Shown here: positions 32,845 through 42,279 of the stretch, piece by piece
Numbering within the stretch: position 1 is the stretch's first letter
Layout: every line of letters begins with the position of its first letter
Assembly: GCF_001590965.1 (NCBI RefSeq)
Contig: NZ_BCTW01000004.1
Span: 124,001 to 188,000, forward strand
Length of the DNA stretch: 64,000 bases
Reading direction: 5' to 3'
From: Novosphingobium lentum NBRC 107847
GTDB lineage: Bacteria; Pseudomonadota; Alphaproteobacteria; Sphingomonadales; Sphingomonadaceae
Notes under the pieces: generated by a model
Told to the model about the DNA's origin: nothing
The model's database searches: none
Seen by the model: only the letters and a program-made list of their open reading frames with translations
Made by a program: the position numbers and the translations under genes

Positions 32845-35800
32845 TCACGCGGCGCGCTGCGCATTTGCCGACGATTGGGCATCGAACCGGGCGATCGTCT
32901 GGGCCCGCAGCGCCGCGACACTGGCGGCATTGGCTTCCTTGACGTGGCCGAAGCCCCGGATCTGCCCGGGCAGGCTGGCAAGCTCTATCGCTGTGGCGTG
33001 ATTGGCAGGCTGGAGGGCGGCGGCAACGCGGCGCATCAGCGTTTCGTATTCATCGATCAGGCGGCGCTCCATGCGCCGTTCTGCAGTGCGGCCGAAAGGA
33101 TCGAACGCGGTGCCGCGCAAGCCCTTGAGCTTTGCCAGCACGGCGAATCCCGTGGCCATCCACGCCCCGAACTCGCGCTTTTTGAGCTGCCCGGTCGCCG
33201 GATCGCGCTTGGCGAACAACGGCGGCGCCAGATTGTAGCGCAACTTTGCGCCATCTTCGAACGCTGCGGCGATCTGCGCCTTGAACGCCGGGTCGGAATG
33301 GAGGCGGCCGACCTCGTATTCATCCTTGTAAGCCATCAGTTTCGCGAAGTTGCGAGCGACCATCACCGCCAAAGCGCTGCTGCCAGGCAGGGCTTGCGCT
33401 TCAGCTGCCGAAACTTGATCGACCAGTGCGCGGTACCGCACGGCATAGGCTGGGTTCTGGTAGGCGGTCAGCAGAGCGCTGCGGTGCGCCACGATCTCGT
33501 CGAGGTCGGTCAGCGGGACGAATTCGGGCAGCGGGCGGTTGCCCGCCACCGCCACGTCGATCCGCGACCGGTCCGCGGCCTGAAGTCGCCCGAGGTTGAA
33601 GGCCGCCTTGTTGAACGGCACCGAAACGGCATTGATCTCAACGGCGCGTTCGATTGCCGCGGGGCCGACGGGCAAAAGGCTCAGCTGGCTGGCGTAGCCG
33701 AGCATGAACAGGTTTGCGGCGATCGTGTCGCCCAACAAGGCCAGGCCCAGTCCGGTCGCGTCGACGGCATGGACTTCGCGCGACAGGCGTTCGAGCCGCT
33801 TCAACATCAGCGATTGGTCGAGCGTCATGTCGGGGTTGCGCTGGAAGGACGGTGTCGGGGTGATCCGCGCGTTGGCCACGGTGCGCGTCCGTTCGGGATC
33901 GAAGCTGACCACGGGCTCCTTGGCGAGTGCAGCGACAATATCGAAAGCAAGCGCCAGATCGGCATCGCCCACGCCCAGTTTCTGCGCTCCGAGCGCTTCG
34001 ACCGAGGCGGCTATGCGAACATGGCTGAAGACCGCGCCGTTCTTCTGGCTGAGCCCGGTCATGTCGAACACCGAACAGGCCTTGCCCTCCAGATGTGCGG
34101 CCATCGCGAGCAACGCGCCGATTGTGACGACACCGGTTCCGCCGATACCCGATACCATGATCGAATATTCGCCATCCAGCGGCACGACGGCAGGATCCGG
34201 CAGCCCGGTGATCGCCTCGCCGGCCAGCGCCGATGCCTTGGGCTTGCGCGGCTCGGCATCGAGCACGGTCACGAAACTGGGGCAAAAGCCCTTAACGCAG
34301 CTGTAGTCCTTGTTGCAGTTCGACTGGTCGATCTGGCGCTTGCGCCCCAGCTCGGTTTCGAGCGGCCACACGCTGACGCAATTGGACTGGACCGAGCAAT
34401 CGCCACAGCCTTCGCAGACGGCCGCATTGATGAACATGCGCTTGGCTGGGTCCGGAAACTTGCCACGCTTTCGGCGGCGGCGCTTTTCGGCGGCACACGT
34501 CTGTTCATAGACGATGACCGTGGTGCCCGCGACATCGCGCAATTGGCGCTGGATCGTGTCGAGTTCGTCGCGGTGGTGGACCTGGACGCCGGGCTCAAGG
34601 CCGCTGTCGCTGCCGTACAGTTCCGGCCGGTCGGTCACGACAACGCAGCGCACCGCACCCTCGGCCATGACCTGGCGCGTGATGTCGCCGACCGATAACG
34701 GACCGTCAACCGACTGGCCGCCGGTCATCGCGACGGCATCGTTGAACAGGATCTTGAAGGTGATGTTGACCTTGGCCGCCACCGCACCGCGCACGGCAAG
34801 CAGCCCGGAGTGGTAATACGTGCCGTCACCCATGTTCTGGAAGATGTGCGGCATGTCGGTGAAGTGGGCCTGCGAATACCAGTGCGCCCCTTCGCCGCCC
34901 ATCTGGGCGTTGGGCAGCATGTCGGGTCCCGAATACATCGCCATGGCGTGGCAGCCGATGCCGCCAGCGGCGCTGCTGCCCTCGGGGAAGCGCGTGCTCG
35001 TATTGTGGGGGCAGCCCGAGCAGAAATAGGGCGAGCGCGCCGCGTCGGCCGGTTTCATCGCGCCGACGGTAACGATCTGCCGGCCAAGCCGGTCGGCACG
35101 GTCGAACGCGTCCGGCGCGTCGATACCCAGCCGGCGCAGGCGTTCGGCGATGACGATGGCCAACTGGATCGCTTCCAACTGGACGTCCGACGGGATCATG
35201 AATGCGCCGTCTTCATCGACCTTGCCGACGATGCGCGGAGCATCGGGCCGGCCATAGAGCGCCGCTTTGGCCTGCGCTTCGGTGAGCCCGTCCTTTTCCT
35301 CGATGAACAGCAATTCGTTCTGGCCCCGGGCAAACTCGTACAGGCCTTCGCGCTCTACCGGATAAACGCAGCCGAGCTTGTAAAACGAGATGCCCAAGGC
35401 GCCCGCAGCCGCATCGTCGAGGCCGAGCATGGTAAGCGCCTGCCGGGCGTCGGGCACTGCCTTGCCCGACGATACGATGCCGAGGCGACGCTTCGGGGCA
35501 TCGAACAACACCCGGTCGATGCGGTTGGCGCGGACGAATTTTTCGACGAGCGGCCAGCGAAAGCGCTTGGCCACGATCTCTGACTGGACGCGATCGAGAT
35601 GCGTGGGAAAGTTGTGGAATCCGGTGGCGGGCGCCTGGCCCCGCTCAGGAAGGACGGGCCCGTTGTCGCCAACGCCGATGCGTACCGTCATGGTCTGCTC
35701 GAGCACTTCGTTGCACAGCTTGAACCCGGTGAAGAGCCCGGTGTAGCGCGACATTGCCCAGCCCAGCAGGCCAAGATCGAGAACATCCTGCGTGTTGGAC

Positions 35801-36312
35801 GGCGCAAGGATGGGCATCCCGGCGTGCATCAACGCCATCTCGCTCTGATGCGCCACGGTCGATGATTTGCCGCTGTGATCGTCGCCGGCAACGATCAGCA
35901 CGCCGCCATTGGGATGGGTGCCGGCCAGGTTGCCGTGCTTGAACGGATCGCCAGAACGATCGACCCCCGGACCCTTGCCGTACCAGATGGCGAAAACGCC
36001 ATCGCGATTGGCGCCAGGCAGGGTCGCGAGCATCTGTGTGCCCCACACCGCAGTGGCCGCGAGATCCTCGTTCACGCCGGGCTGGAAGACGATGTCCTGC
36101 GCGGCCAGATGATCCTTGGCGCGCCACAGTTCCAGATCGTAGCTGCCCAGTGGCGAGCCACGATAGCCGGAAATGAAACCAGCGGTGTTGAGCCCGTTTC
36201 GCCGATCACGCTCGCGCTGCAGCATTGGCAGGCGCACCAGCGCCTGCGTGCCGTTCATCAGGACCGTATCGTCCTGGACTTCGTATTTATCGTTCAGCGT
36301 GACGTCACGCAT
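32845..36312 (-). CDS. 2-oxoacid:ferredoxin oxidoreductase, indolepyruvate type, fused subunits
   Basis: This 1155-residue fusion of IorA- and IorB-like parts oxidatively decarboxylates a 2-oxoacid to an acyl-CoA, using thiamine diphosphate and passing electrons to ferredoxin. Visible blocks are the N-terminal pyrimidine-type domain (NGTQALVRLPML, FISGYRGSPLG), the thiamine-pyrophosphate domain (YFCSGCPHNTSTRFPEG, GIGCHAMAM, GDGTYYHSG), a Cys-rich iron-sulfur segment near 635-690 (CEGCGDC, CVSVWPLETELG, CVKGFCPSF), and the gamma domain (GIGGTGVVTIGALLAMAA, MTGLSQKNGAVFSHVRI). The start overlaps the GST stop by 8 bases, indicating coupling. Confidence 0.93.
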   Translation of the reverse strand: MRDVTLNDKYEVQDDTVLMNGTQALVRLPMLQRERDRRNGLNTAGFISGYRGSPLGSYDLELWRAKDHLAAQDIVFQPGVNEDLAATAVWGTQMLATLPGANRDGVFAIWYGKGPGVDRSGDPFKHGNLAGTHPNGGVLIVAGDDHSGKSSTVAHQSEMALMHAGMPILAPSNTQDVLDLGLLGWAMSRYTGLFTGFKLCNEVLEQTMTVRIGVGDNGPVLPERGQAPATGFHNFPTHLDRVQSEIVAKRFRWPLVEKFVRANRIDRVLFDAPKRRLGIVSSGKAVPDARQALTMLGLDDAAAGALGISFYKLGCVYPVEREGLYEFARGQNELLFIEEKDGLTEAQAKAALYGRPDAPRIVGKVDEDGAFMIPSDVQLEAIQLAIVIAERLRRLGIDAPDAFDRADRLGRQIVTVGAMKPADAARSPYFCSGCPHNTSTRFPEGSSAAGGIGCHAMAMYSGPDMLPNAQMGGEGAHWYSQAHFTDMPHIFQNMGDGTYYHSGLLAVRGAVAAKVNITFKILFNDAVAMTGGQSVDGPLSVGDITRQVMAEGAVRCVVVTDRPELYGSDSGLEPGVQVHHRDELDTIQRQLRDVAGTTVIVYEQTCAAEKRRRRKRGKFPDPAKRMFINAAVCEGCGDCSVQSNCVSVWPLETELGRKRQIDQSNCNKDYSCVKGFCPSFVTVLDAEPRKPKASALAGEAITGLPDPAVVPLDGEYSIMVSGIGGTGVVTIGALLAMAAHLEGKACSVFDMTGLSQKNGAVFSHVRIAASVEALGAQKLGVGDADLALAFDIVAALAKEPVVSFDPERTRTVANARITPTPSFQRNPDMTLDQSLMLKRLERLSREVHAVDATGLGLALLGDTIAANLFMLGYASQLSLLPVGPAAIERAVEINAVSVPFNKAAFNLGRLQAADRSRIDVAVAGNRPLPEFVPLTDLDEIVAHRSALLTAYQNPAYAVRYRALVDQVSAAEAQALPGSSALAVMVARNFAKLMAYKDEYEVGRLHSDPAFKAQIAAAFEDGAKLRYNLAPPLFAKRDPATGQLKKREFGAWMATGFAVLAKLKGLRGTAFDPFGRTAERRMERRLIDEYETLMRRVAAALQPANHATAIELASLPGQIRGFGHVKEANAASVAALRAQTIARFDAQSSANAQRAA

Positions 36313-37012
36313 GGGTCTGCTGTCCTGACAAGAATGGCGGCGGGGCGCGATAAGGTGCGTCGTGGTCCGCAAGATATTGGCGGAAATGGAGTTCGAAGTC
36401 GGCCATGATCAGGCGGCTGCTGTCGCGCTTCGCCATGCCGTTGAACCATGCCGCCAGGCCTGCCTCGGCGATGACCGAGCGACCATAGACGAAGTGGCCG
36501 ACGCGCTCGGCTATGTCGAAGTTGTAAAATGCGAAGAGATCGGCCTGGCTGATGGCGCTTCCGACGAGAAACGGATCGGAGCGGCACAGCATTCTCAACG
36601 CACGCGTCGAGCGGTCGAGCGTCGCCGCCACACTATCCACGGTGCGCTGATCGTTGGCGCCGTTGGCGAACACGCCGGGAAACAGGCTGCGGATAGGTGC
36701 TTCAAGGTACATCTGGACGATGTTGACGATTTGCCGCGCAGTGGCGCGATCGGCAAGGTCAGCATGTCGCAGCGAATGGTCGGGAAACCGGTCATCGAGG
36801 TATTCGGTGATCGCGACCGTTTCGGAAATCCAGCCGTCGGGGCTTTCCAGGACGGGGATCTTGCCCATCGGATTCATCGCCAGGAACGCATCGTCCTGCG
36901 CCGCGCGGGCGGTGACGATGTCGTGAACCAGGCGCTTTTCGATCAACGCGGCGCGTGCGATGTTGAAATAATTGCTGACCGGATAGCCGTGCAGGCGGAG
37001 CGCGGACGTCAT
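36305..37012 (-). CDS. glutathione S-transferase family protein
   Basis: This 235-residue cytosolic GST has an N-terminal thioredoxin-like domain (LRLHGYPVSNYFNIARAAL, the cis-Pro block GKIPVLESPDG, then ETVAITEYLDDRF) and a C-terminal helical domain. The residue expected to activate glutathione is probably in the YPVSNYFN loop. Overlaps of one base with the FAD oxidase stop (TGATG) and eight bases with the oxidoreductase start place it firmly in the operon. It may conjugate or isomerise a reactive intermediate, or cleave an ether; no specific role can be proved. Confidence 0.9.
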   Translation of the reverse strand: MTSALRLHGYPVSNYFNIARAALIEKRLVHDIVTARAAQDDAFLAMNPMGKIPVLESPDGWISETVAITEYLDDRFPDHSLRHADLADRATARQIVNIVQMYLEAPIRSLFPGVFANGANDQRTVDSVAATLDRSTRALRMLCRSDPFLVGSAISQADLFAFYNFDIAERVGHFVYGRSVIAEAGLAAWFNGMAKRDSSRLIMADFELHFRQYLADHDAPYRAPPPFLSGQQTHA

Positions 37013-38451
37013 CACGCGGCCCGCGGCGCGACTGGCAGCCTGTCGAAGATCTTGCCGGGATTGAGGATGTTGTTGGGATCGAGCAATCGCTTGATGTCGA
37101 TCATCAACGCTTGTTCTTCGGCGCTGCGGCTGATCGACAGCCAGGGCTTCTTTTCCAGGCCGATGCCATGTTCGGCCGATACCGACCCGCCACATTGGCG
37201 CAGCGGTTCATAGACGCAGCCTTCCACGGCATGGCGGTCATCGTCGCCCCCGGCGCCGATGGCGACATGCAGGTTGCCGTCCCCGACATGGCCGAGGAAC
37301 GCGATCCTGCCGTCCGGCCAGCGAGCGCGCAGCCGGGCGGCGACGTCCTCCATGTAACCGGCCATGTCGCCAACCGGAAGACTGACGTCGAATGCGTAAA
37401 ACGGCTGGAAATCGCGAACGACGAATTCAAGGTCTTCGCGGATGGCCCAGATCGCGGTTCGATCGCGCTCGGAACGGGCGAGGATCGCATCGTCGAACAG
37501 GCCCAGCTCCGATGCCTCGCCCAGAACGCGTTCGAACAATTCGGCATCACGCTCCTGATCGGACCCGAGCGCCTCGACGATGGCGTAGAACGGCTTGTCC
37601 GCAGCAAGCGGCGCCGTGTGACGACCCTCTGCGGTATTGACCCGGTAAAAGCTGTTGTCGATCAGCTCGAATGCACTGAGCAGGCCGCCGAACGCCCCGT
37701 CGCAATGGCGCAACAACCGCGAAAGCTGGTCAAAACTGCTGGCCGAAACCAGCGCGGTGTTGCTGCTGACCGGACTTTCGCGCAGTCGCAGGACCAGCCG
37801 GGTGATGACACCCAGTGTGCCCTCGCTGCCAATGAACAGCTGCTTGAGGTCATAGCCGGCGTTGTTCTTGATCATCTGGTTCATCGACGAGACAATCCGC
37901 CCGTCGGCCAGCACCGCCTCCAGACCCAGCACCTGCTCGCGCATCATGCCGTAGCGGACCACGCGCAATCCACCGGCGTTGGTCGCGGCATTGCCGCCAA
38001 GCTGGCATGATCCGCGCCCGCCCAGATCGAGCGCGAAGCTCAGCGCCAGCGGTTCAATCGCTTCCTGCAGTGTTTGCAGGATCACTCCTGCCTGGACCAT
38101 GGCGGTGCGATTGACCGGGTCGATCTGCTCGATCGTGTTCATCCGTTCGAGGGACAGGACGATTTCGTCGGCGTTCGTCTGTGTCGCGCGCACCCATCCC
38201 GACATCCCGCCTTGGACGACCACGGGCTGGCGTGCGGCGTTGCAGGCGGCAATGACTTCGGCAACTTGCTCGGTGGTGCGCGGGCGAACGATCGCGGCGG
38301 CTTCGATCTTGTCCATGAAGTAGCCGGGATAACGTGACGATACGTCGGGCCCGGTCAGCACGCCACCATCGCCGGTGATCGCCCGCAGCCGGTCGAGCAG
38401 GCTTGCCTCGACGGTCTTTATGGCAGCAGGTTCGCTCACAGCGTTACCCAT
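37012..38451 (-). CDS. FAD-linked 2-hydroxyacid oxidase/dehydrogenase (GlcD/D-lactate dehydrogenase type)
   Basis: This 479-residue protein has an N-terminal PCMH-type FAD domain (VRPRTTEQVAEVIAAC, VVVQGGMSGW, LGGNAATNAGGLRVVRYG, IGSEGTLGVITRLVLRLR) and the C-terminal FAD-oxidase domain (FLGHVGDGNLHVAIG, SAEHGIGLEKKPWL). The family oxidises D-2-hydroxyacids to 2-oxoacids, passing electrons to quinone or a carrier. Upstream it overlaps the Rieske ferredoxin gene by 16 bases. In this operon it could supply the 2-oxoacid used by the oxidoreductase two genes downstream. Confidence 0.92.
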   Translation of the reverse strand: MGNAVSEPAAIKTVEASLLDRLRAITGDGGVLTGPDVSSRYPGYFMDKIEAAAIVRPRTTEQVAEVIAACNAARQPVVVQGGMSGWVRATQTNADEIVLSLERMNTIEQIDPVNRTAMVQAGVILQTLQEAIEPLALSFALDLGGRGSCQLGGNAATNAGGLRVVRYGMMREQVLGLEAVLADGRIVSSMNQMIKNNAGYDLKQLFIGSEGTLGVITRLVLRLRESPVSSNTALVSASSFDQLSRLLRHCDGAFGGLLSAFELIDNSFYRVNTAEGRHTAPLAADKPFYAIVEALGSDQERDAELFERVLGEASELGLFDDAILARSERDRTAIWAIREDLEFVVRDFQPFYAFDVSLPVGDMAGYMEDVAARLRARWPDGRIAFLGHVGDGNLHVAIGAGGDDDRHAVEGCVYEPLRQCGGSVSAEHGIGLEKKPWLSISRSAEEQALMIDIKRLLDPNNILNPGKIFDRLPVAPRAA

Positions 38452-38750
38452 ATGTCATCGCCATCGACACGTACCGGATAGCGCCGCAGCATCAGGTTTT
38501 CGTCCTCGCCCGATGCACCCGTTTCGAGATCGAAGCTCCAGCCGTGCCACGGGCAGGTCAGCGTGGTTCCATCCACATCGCCTTCATTGATGGGGCCTTG
38601 CGCGTGAGGGCATTGCCCTTGTGTAGCCACGACCTGGCCACGGCAGAGGAACAGCGCAACATCGGTATCGCCGATGGTCGCGAGGGTCGTATCACCCGCT
38701 TCGACTGCCGCCAGCGAGCCGACGCGGTATTCCCCGGTTTCGCCGCTCAT
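38436..38750 (-). CDS. Rieske [2Fe-2S] ferredoxin
   Basis: This 104-residue single-domain ferredoxin has cluster ligands C47-x-H49 and C66-x2-H69 (CPHAQG, CPWHGW) and the GSLAAVEAGD N-terminus usual for dioxygenase ferredoxins. It could feed a Rieske oxygenase, such as the alpha/beta pair at 17.6 kb, or serve this operon. ATG at 38750 gives normal family length; the longer frame has no homologous sequence. It is followed by a 16-base overlap with the FAD oxidase. Confidence 0.92.
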   Translation of the reverse strand: MSGETGEYRVGSLAAVEAGDTTLATIGDTDVALFLCRGQVVATQGQCPHAQGPINEGDVDGTTLTCPWHGWSFDLETGASGEDENLMLRRYPVRVDGDDIWVTL

Positions 38751-38757
38751 GACCGGG

Positions 38758-39174
38758 TCAAGCCGGGATGGCGCCGAGCTGCTGCATGACCGGGATCGCA
38801 TCCCAGATGCTGCGCTCGAGCACGATCTTGCCGTTCTCGTCCCAACCCATCACCGTGACGCCGCGCGTCTTGGTGACCTTTCCTGCGGCGGGAACGCCGA
38901 GAAAATCTCCGGCATGCTTGGTTTCCCAGGTCCACTGGAACGATCCCAGGCGGTTGTCACCGACATAGTCGAACACGTCGAAATCGTTGTAGCTGACCGA
39001 GCGATCCGGATTGACGAAGTTTTCGAAAAAGCCGCGCAGCGCGCCCAGATCCTTATCGATCGTCAGGCCGAAATTGACATCTTCGAAATGGATTTCCGGC
39101 GAATACAGCGACATCAGCTCGTCGGTCTTGGACGAGAACAGATTGATCCAATATTGCGCCCAATCGCGATTCAT
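38758..39174 (-). CDS. SnoaL-like protein, DFLG-PAAGK subgroup
   Basis: This 138-residue NTF2-fold protein is probably first in the leftward operon ending at 30957. It carries the block HAGDFLGVPAAGKVTKTRG and ends ERSIWDAIPVMQQLGAIP, shared with the products at 41847 and 52820. GGGAGA precedes the ATG. The family suggests an isomerase, cyclase or small-molecule hydrolase role; I cannot assign the reaction. Confidence 0.85.
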   Translation of the reverse strand: MNRDWAQYWINLFSSKTDELMSLYSPEIHFEDVNFGLTIDKDLGALRGFFENFVNPDRSVSYNDFDVFDYVGDNRLGSFQWTWETKHAGDFLGVPAAGKVTKTRGVTVMGWDENGKIVLERSIWDAIPVMQQLGAIPA

Positions 39175-39490
39175 AGCCCATCTCCCGCTTGATGTTTTGT
39201 GGCCAACGGCCTGGTCGGGTCCTGTTCCGGACCCTGTGGACTATGAAGTGCACACGAGGCCGCTTCAATCCAAGAGCCGGATGTGCCGACAGCGCGCCGT
39301 CCGTGACAAAAGTCCAAAGCGGCTCTCCATCGCCCCGGATTCCGGCATTGGGCATCTTTGTCTCGCAAGGGCGGAAGCTGTCACGCTAGGCTCTTCCGAG
39401 CGCTGGCCGGTTTCGTGTCTATCCTGCCCCACACGCCGCGTCGAAAGACGAAAGAGCGAAATCAACAATAACCCACAGGAGGGGACCACC
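39175..39490. promoter_or_regulatory. divergent promoter region of module B
   Basis: This 316-base gap lies between the leftward SnoaL/Rieske/oxidoreductase operon and the rightward TonB receptor. It contains an 18-base dyad at 39217-39234 (GGGTCC, 6-base centre, GGACCC). No convincing gene lies inside. It probably holds both promoters. Confidence 0.55.
39217..39234. promoter_or_regulatory. GGGTCC-N6-GGACCC dyad
   Basis: This is a perfect 6-bp-arm inverted repeat 43 bases upstream of the leftward operon's first ATG. It could be an operator or simply chance in GC-rich DNA. Confidence 0.25.
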
Positions 39491-41812
39491 ATGATCCAGC
39501 GCCACCGTTGTATGTACATGTCGCTTGGTGCGATAATCGGATGCGCCATTGCGGCGTCTGCCAGCGCGCAGACGACTGCCGGGCCGCAATCGACCCCCGC
39601 GCCCGAAGCCGGGGCGATGCAGCCGGGTTCGGCGGATGCGGTGTCCAGGGAATCGAACGTTCCTGCCGACATCGTGGTGACGGCGACCAAGCGCAACGAA
39701 AGCCTGGTCAAGGTTCCGATCCAGGTCAGCGTCTTCACCGAACAGTCGATCAAGGACGCCGGCATCGTCAAGCCTTCGAATTTTCTGGCGAGCGTACCCA
39801 ACGTCACGTTCATCGAAGACAATGCCGGTGAAGCCTACGTCAACATCCGCGGCCAGACCGCCACGCGCAGTTCGGACCCGAACGTCGCGTTCGTGATCGA
39901 TGGCGTGACCCTCTCGAGCGTCAAGGGCTTCAACCAGGACCTGTTCGACATCCAGCAAATCGAAGTCCTGAAAGGACCGCAAAGCGCGCTTTATGGGCGC
40001 AACGCGGCCGCTGGCGCCATCGTCATCACCACCAAGCGCCCGGGCGACACGCTCGAAGGCCATATCCTGGGGGCTGGCGGCAACTTCAACACCTATCGCG
40101 GCAATGCGAGCCTGTCGGGCCCGCTGACGCCGAACCTGGGTTTCAGCGTAGCCGGTTCCTACCGTCACACCGACGGCTCGTACACCGACATCACGACCGG
40201 CGAAAAAGTCCAGCGCTCGAAGAATTACAGCCTGCGCGGCCGGCTGGTTTACGACAACCACAGCAATCTCGTGGTCGATCTCAAGGTCGACGGCTATCGC
40301 TCGGTCGGCGGGGGGTCTTCGCTGATCACGCAATTCGTGGGGCTTCCGATCGGCGGCTTCGACGGCACCAAGCTGGATGCGAACAACACCAATATTCCGT
40401 TTACCTCCGATGTGCCCCACCAGTTCACCGAGCGGTTCCTTGATGCGAGCCTGAAGGTCGAGTTCGACATGGGCTTTGCCAAGCTCACGTCGATCTCCGG
40501 CGCGAACAGCCTGCACGAATATTTCGGCAGCCAGTCGCCGCCGTATATCCCGGGCACCGCCACGGTTCAGCAATACGCGTACAAGGACCGCAACCTGTCG
40601 GAGGAACTGCGCCTGACGTCGCCCAGCGACGGACGGTTCCGGTGGCAGCTCGGGTTCTATATCCTGCGGTTCGATCGCAATCAGACCAGCAACATCGAAC
40701 TCAACACGAACCTGATGCTGCCGAAGGATCCGCGCAAGCTCTACACGCCTTCGGACCCCAACCCGAGCGTCGCGTACGACAACCCCATCTACCGCACGAC
40801 CAGCTATGCCCCGTTTGCCAGCGTACAGTACGACGTGACGCGCCAGCTCCACGTCAGCCTTGCCGGCCGGTATGACACCGAACGGCGCACCATCCGCAAT
40901 GCCACACCCACGCAGATCAACCCGTTGACCGGGGCGAGCTACAACAACTGTGTGGCGTTGACCGGCCGGTCGCTCGACCAGTGCCGCGATGCCAAGACGT
41001 TCAAGCAGTTCGAACCCAAGGCCAGCATATCCTACGATGTAGATGACCTGGGCAGCATTTACGCAAGCTACGGTCGCGGCTTCAAGTCGGGTGGTTTCAA
41101 CCCGATCGGGTCGCGTCAGACATTGCAGGCGGCGGTGTCTGCGGCGGGCGGAAACCCCGCCACCGTGTTCGTGCAGGATCAGTACCAGAAGGAAGTCTCG
41201 ACCACTTACGAAGTCGGGGCGAAGGCGAAACTGTTCAACCGGCGGCTTTCGATCAATGCCGCGGCGTTCACGACCGACATCGCCGGCGCCGAACAGTTCC
41301 AGTTCTTCCCCAGCGTGGGCCTGCAAACCACCGTCAGCATCGACAAGGTCCGCAGCCGCGGCTTCGAATTCGATGCCGACCTGCTGCTGCCGACCGGCCT
41401 GCGCCTGTTCGGTGGCTATGGTTATACCGATGCCAAGGTAAAGGCGTTCGCCCCCAACCCGTCGTTCGTCGGCAACCGTGCGCCGGGTTCGTTCAAATCG
41501 ACGCTGACGCTGGGCGCGACCCAATCGTTCAATCTCGGCGAACTCCAGCTGGTGCCGCGCGTCGAATACAACCACTACGGCTCCGTGTGGTGGGATGTGG
41601 ACAACACCCCCGGCACGAAGCGCAACCCGCTCAGCCTCGTCAATGCCCGGCTGACGCTCAAGAAGGGGGATAAGTGGCAGATCTCGGCGTATGGCGATAA
41701 CGTGTTCAACAAGCACTATTACCAGGAAATCGTGCCGTTGCTCGGTTCGTTCACCGTGAACTATCCGGCCGAACTGCGCACATACGGCATCGAGGCGCGG
41801 CTCGATTTCTAA
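39491..41812 (+). CDS. TonB-dependent outer-membrane receptor
   Basis: This 773-residue receptor has a signal peptide (MYMSLGAIIGCAIAASASAQ), TonB-box-like DIVVTATKR, plug motifs (VPIQVSVFTEQSIKDAG, VAFVIDGVTLS, LKGPQSALYGRNAAAGAI), and a barrel ending YGIEARLDF. ATG at 39491 follows AGGAGG. It starts a rightward operon with a SnoaL-like gene and an SDR, and is divergent from the oxidoreductase operon, so it probably imports the substrate of module B. It is distinct from the first receptor in length and plug sequence. Confidence 0.95.
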   Translation: MIQRHRCMYMSLGAIIGCAIAASASAQTTAGPQSTPAPEAGAMQPGSADAVSRESNVPADIVVTATKRNESLVKVPIQVSVFTEQSIKDAGIVKPSNFLASVPNVTFIEDNAGEAYVNIRGQTATRSSDPNVAFVIDGVTLSSVKGFNQDLFDIQQIEVLKGPQSALYGRNAAAGAIVITTKRPGDTLEGHILGAGGNFNTYRGNASLSGPLTPNLGFSVAGSYRHTDGSYTDITTGEKVQRSKNYSLRGRLVYDNHSNLVVDLKVDGYRSVGGGSSLITQFVGLPIGGFDGTKLDANNTNIPFTSDVPHQFTERFLDASLKVEFDMGFAKLTSISGANSLHEYFGSQSPPYIPGTATVQQYAYKDRNLSEELRLTSPSDGRFRWQLGFYILRFDRNQTSNIELNTNLMLPKDPRKLYTPSDPNPSVAYDNPIYRTTSYAPFASVQYDVTRQLHVSLAGRYDTERRTIRNATPTQINPLTGASYNNCVALTGRSLDQCRDAKTFKQFEPKASISYDVDDLGSIYASYGRGFKSGGFNPIGSRQTLQAAVSAAGGNPATVFVQDQYQKEVSTTYEVGAKAKLFNRRLSINAAAFTTDIAGAEQFQFFPSVGLQTTVSIDKVRSRGFEFDADLLLPTGLRLFGGYGYTDAKVKAFAPNPSFVGNRAPGSFKSTLTLGATQSFNLGELQLVPRVEYNHYGSVWWDVDNTPGTKRNPLSLVNARLTLKKGDKWQISAYGDNVFNKHYYQEIVPLLGSFTVNYPAELRTYGIEARLDF

Positions 41813-41846
41813 GCGCCGCTGAAAGATCGGAACGGGGAGAGCAGCT

Positions 41847-42278
41847 ATGAATCTCGCGTGGGAGCAAAGCTGGCTCGAACAGTTCAACGACGATCTCGAT
41901 CGGCTGATGGAAAACTATACCGACACGTTCGAATACGAAGACATGAATCTCGGCGTGACGATTACCAACGACAAGCCGAGATTGCGCGAGTTGTTCAAGA
42001 CCTTCGAGAACGTCGATCCCGATGCCTCGGAGCATTTCTTCAACGCTACGCGTTACCATGGCGATGAACGCGGCGGTACACTGGAATGGACCTGGGAAAT
42101 CCGTCACAAGACGGATTTCCTCGGCCTTCCCGCCGCCGGCAAGACCACCCATGTCCGTGGCCTGACGATCCATGCGTTCGACGCTGCGGGCAAGATCATC
42201 ATCGAGCGTAGCCTGTGGGATACGGCGGCCCTGATGCGCCAACTCGGCCTTGATGCGCCCATGCAACTGGAGTTCTGA
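41847..42278 (+). CDS. SnoaL-like protein, DFLG-PAAGK subgroup
   Basis: This 143-residue NTF2-fold protein carries HKTDFLGLPAAGKTTHVRG and a final IIERSLWDTAALMRQLGL, clearly related to the products at 38758 and 52820. GGGGAGAG precedes the ATG. It lies 34 bases after the receptor gene and one base-pair step before the SDR start, so it is in the same operon. The function is unknown. Confidence 0.85.
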   Translation: MNLAWEQSWLEQFNDDLDRLMENYTDTFEYEDMNLGVTITNDKPRLRELFKTFENVDPDASEHFFNATRYHGDERGGTLEWTWEIRHKTDFLGLPAAGKTTHVRGLTIHAFDAAGKIIIERSLWDTAALMRQLGLDAPMQLEF

Positions 42279-42279
42279 G

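Noticed and set aside
39419..41887. Open frame of about 822 codons antisense to the second TonB receptor
   Set aside because: It shows the same compositional artefact; the receptor on the plus strand has signal peptide, plug and terminal Phe, leaving no room for a second real gene.
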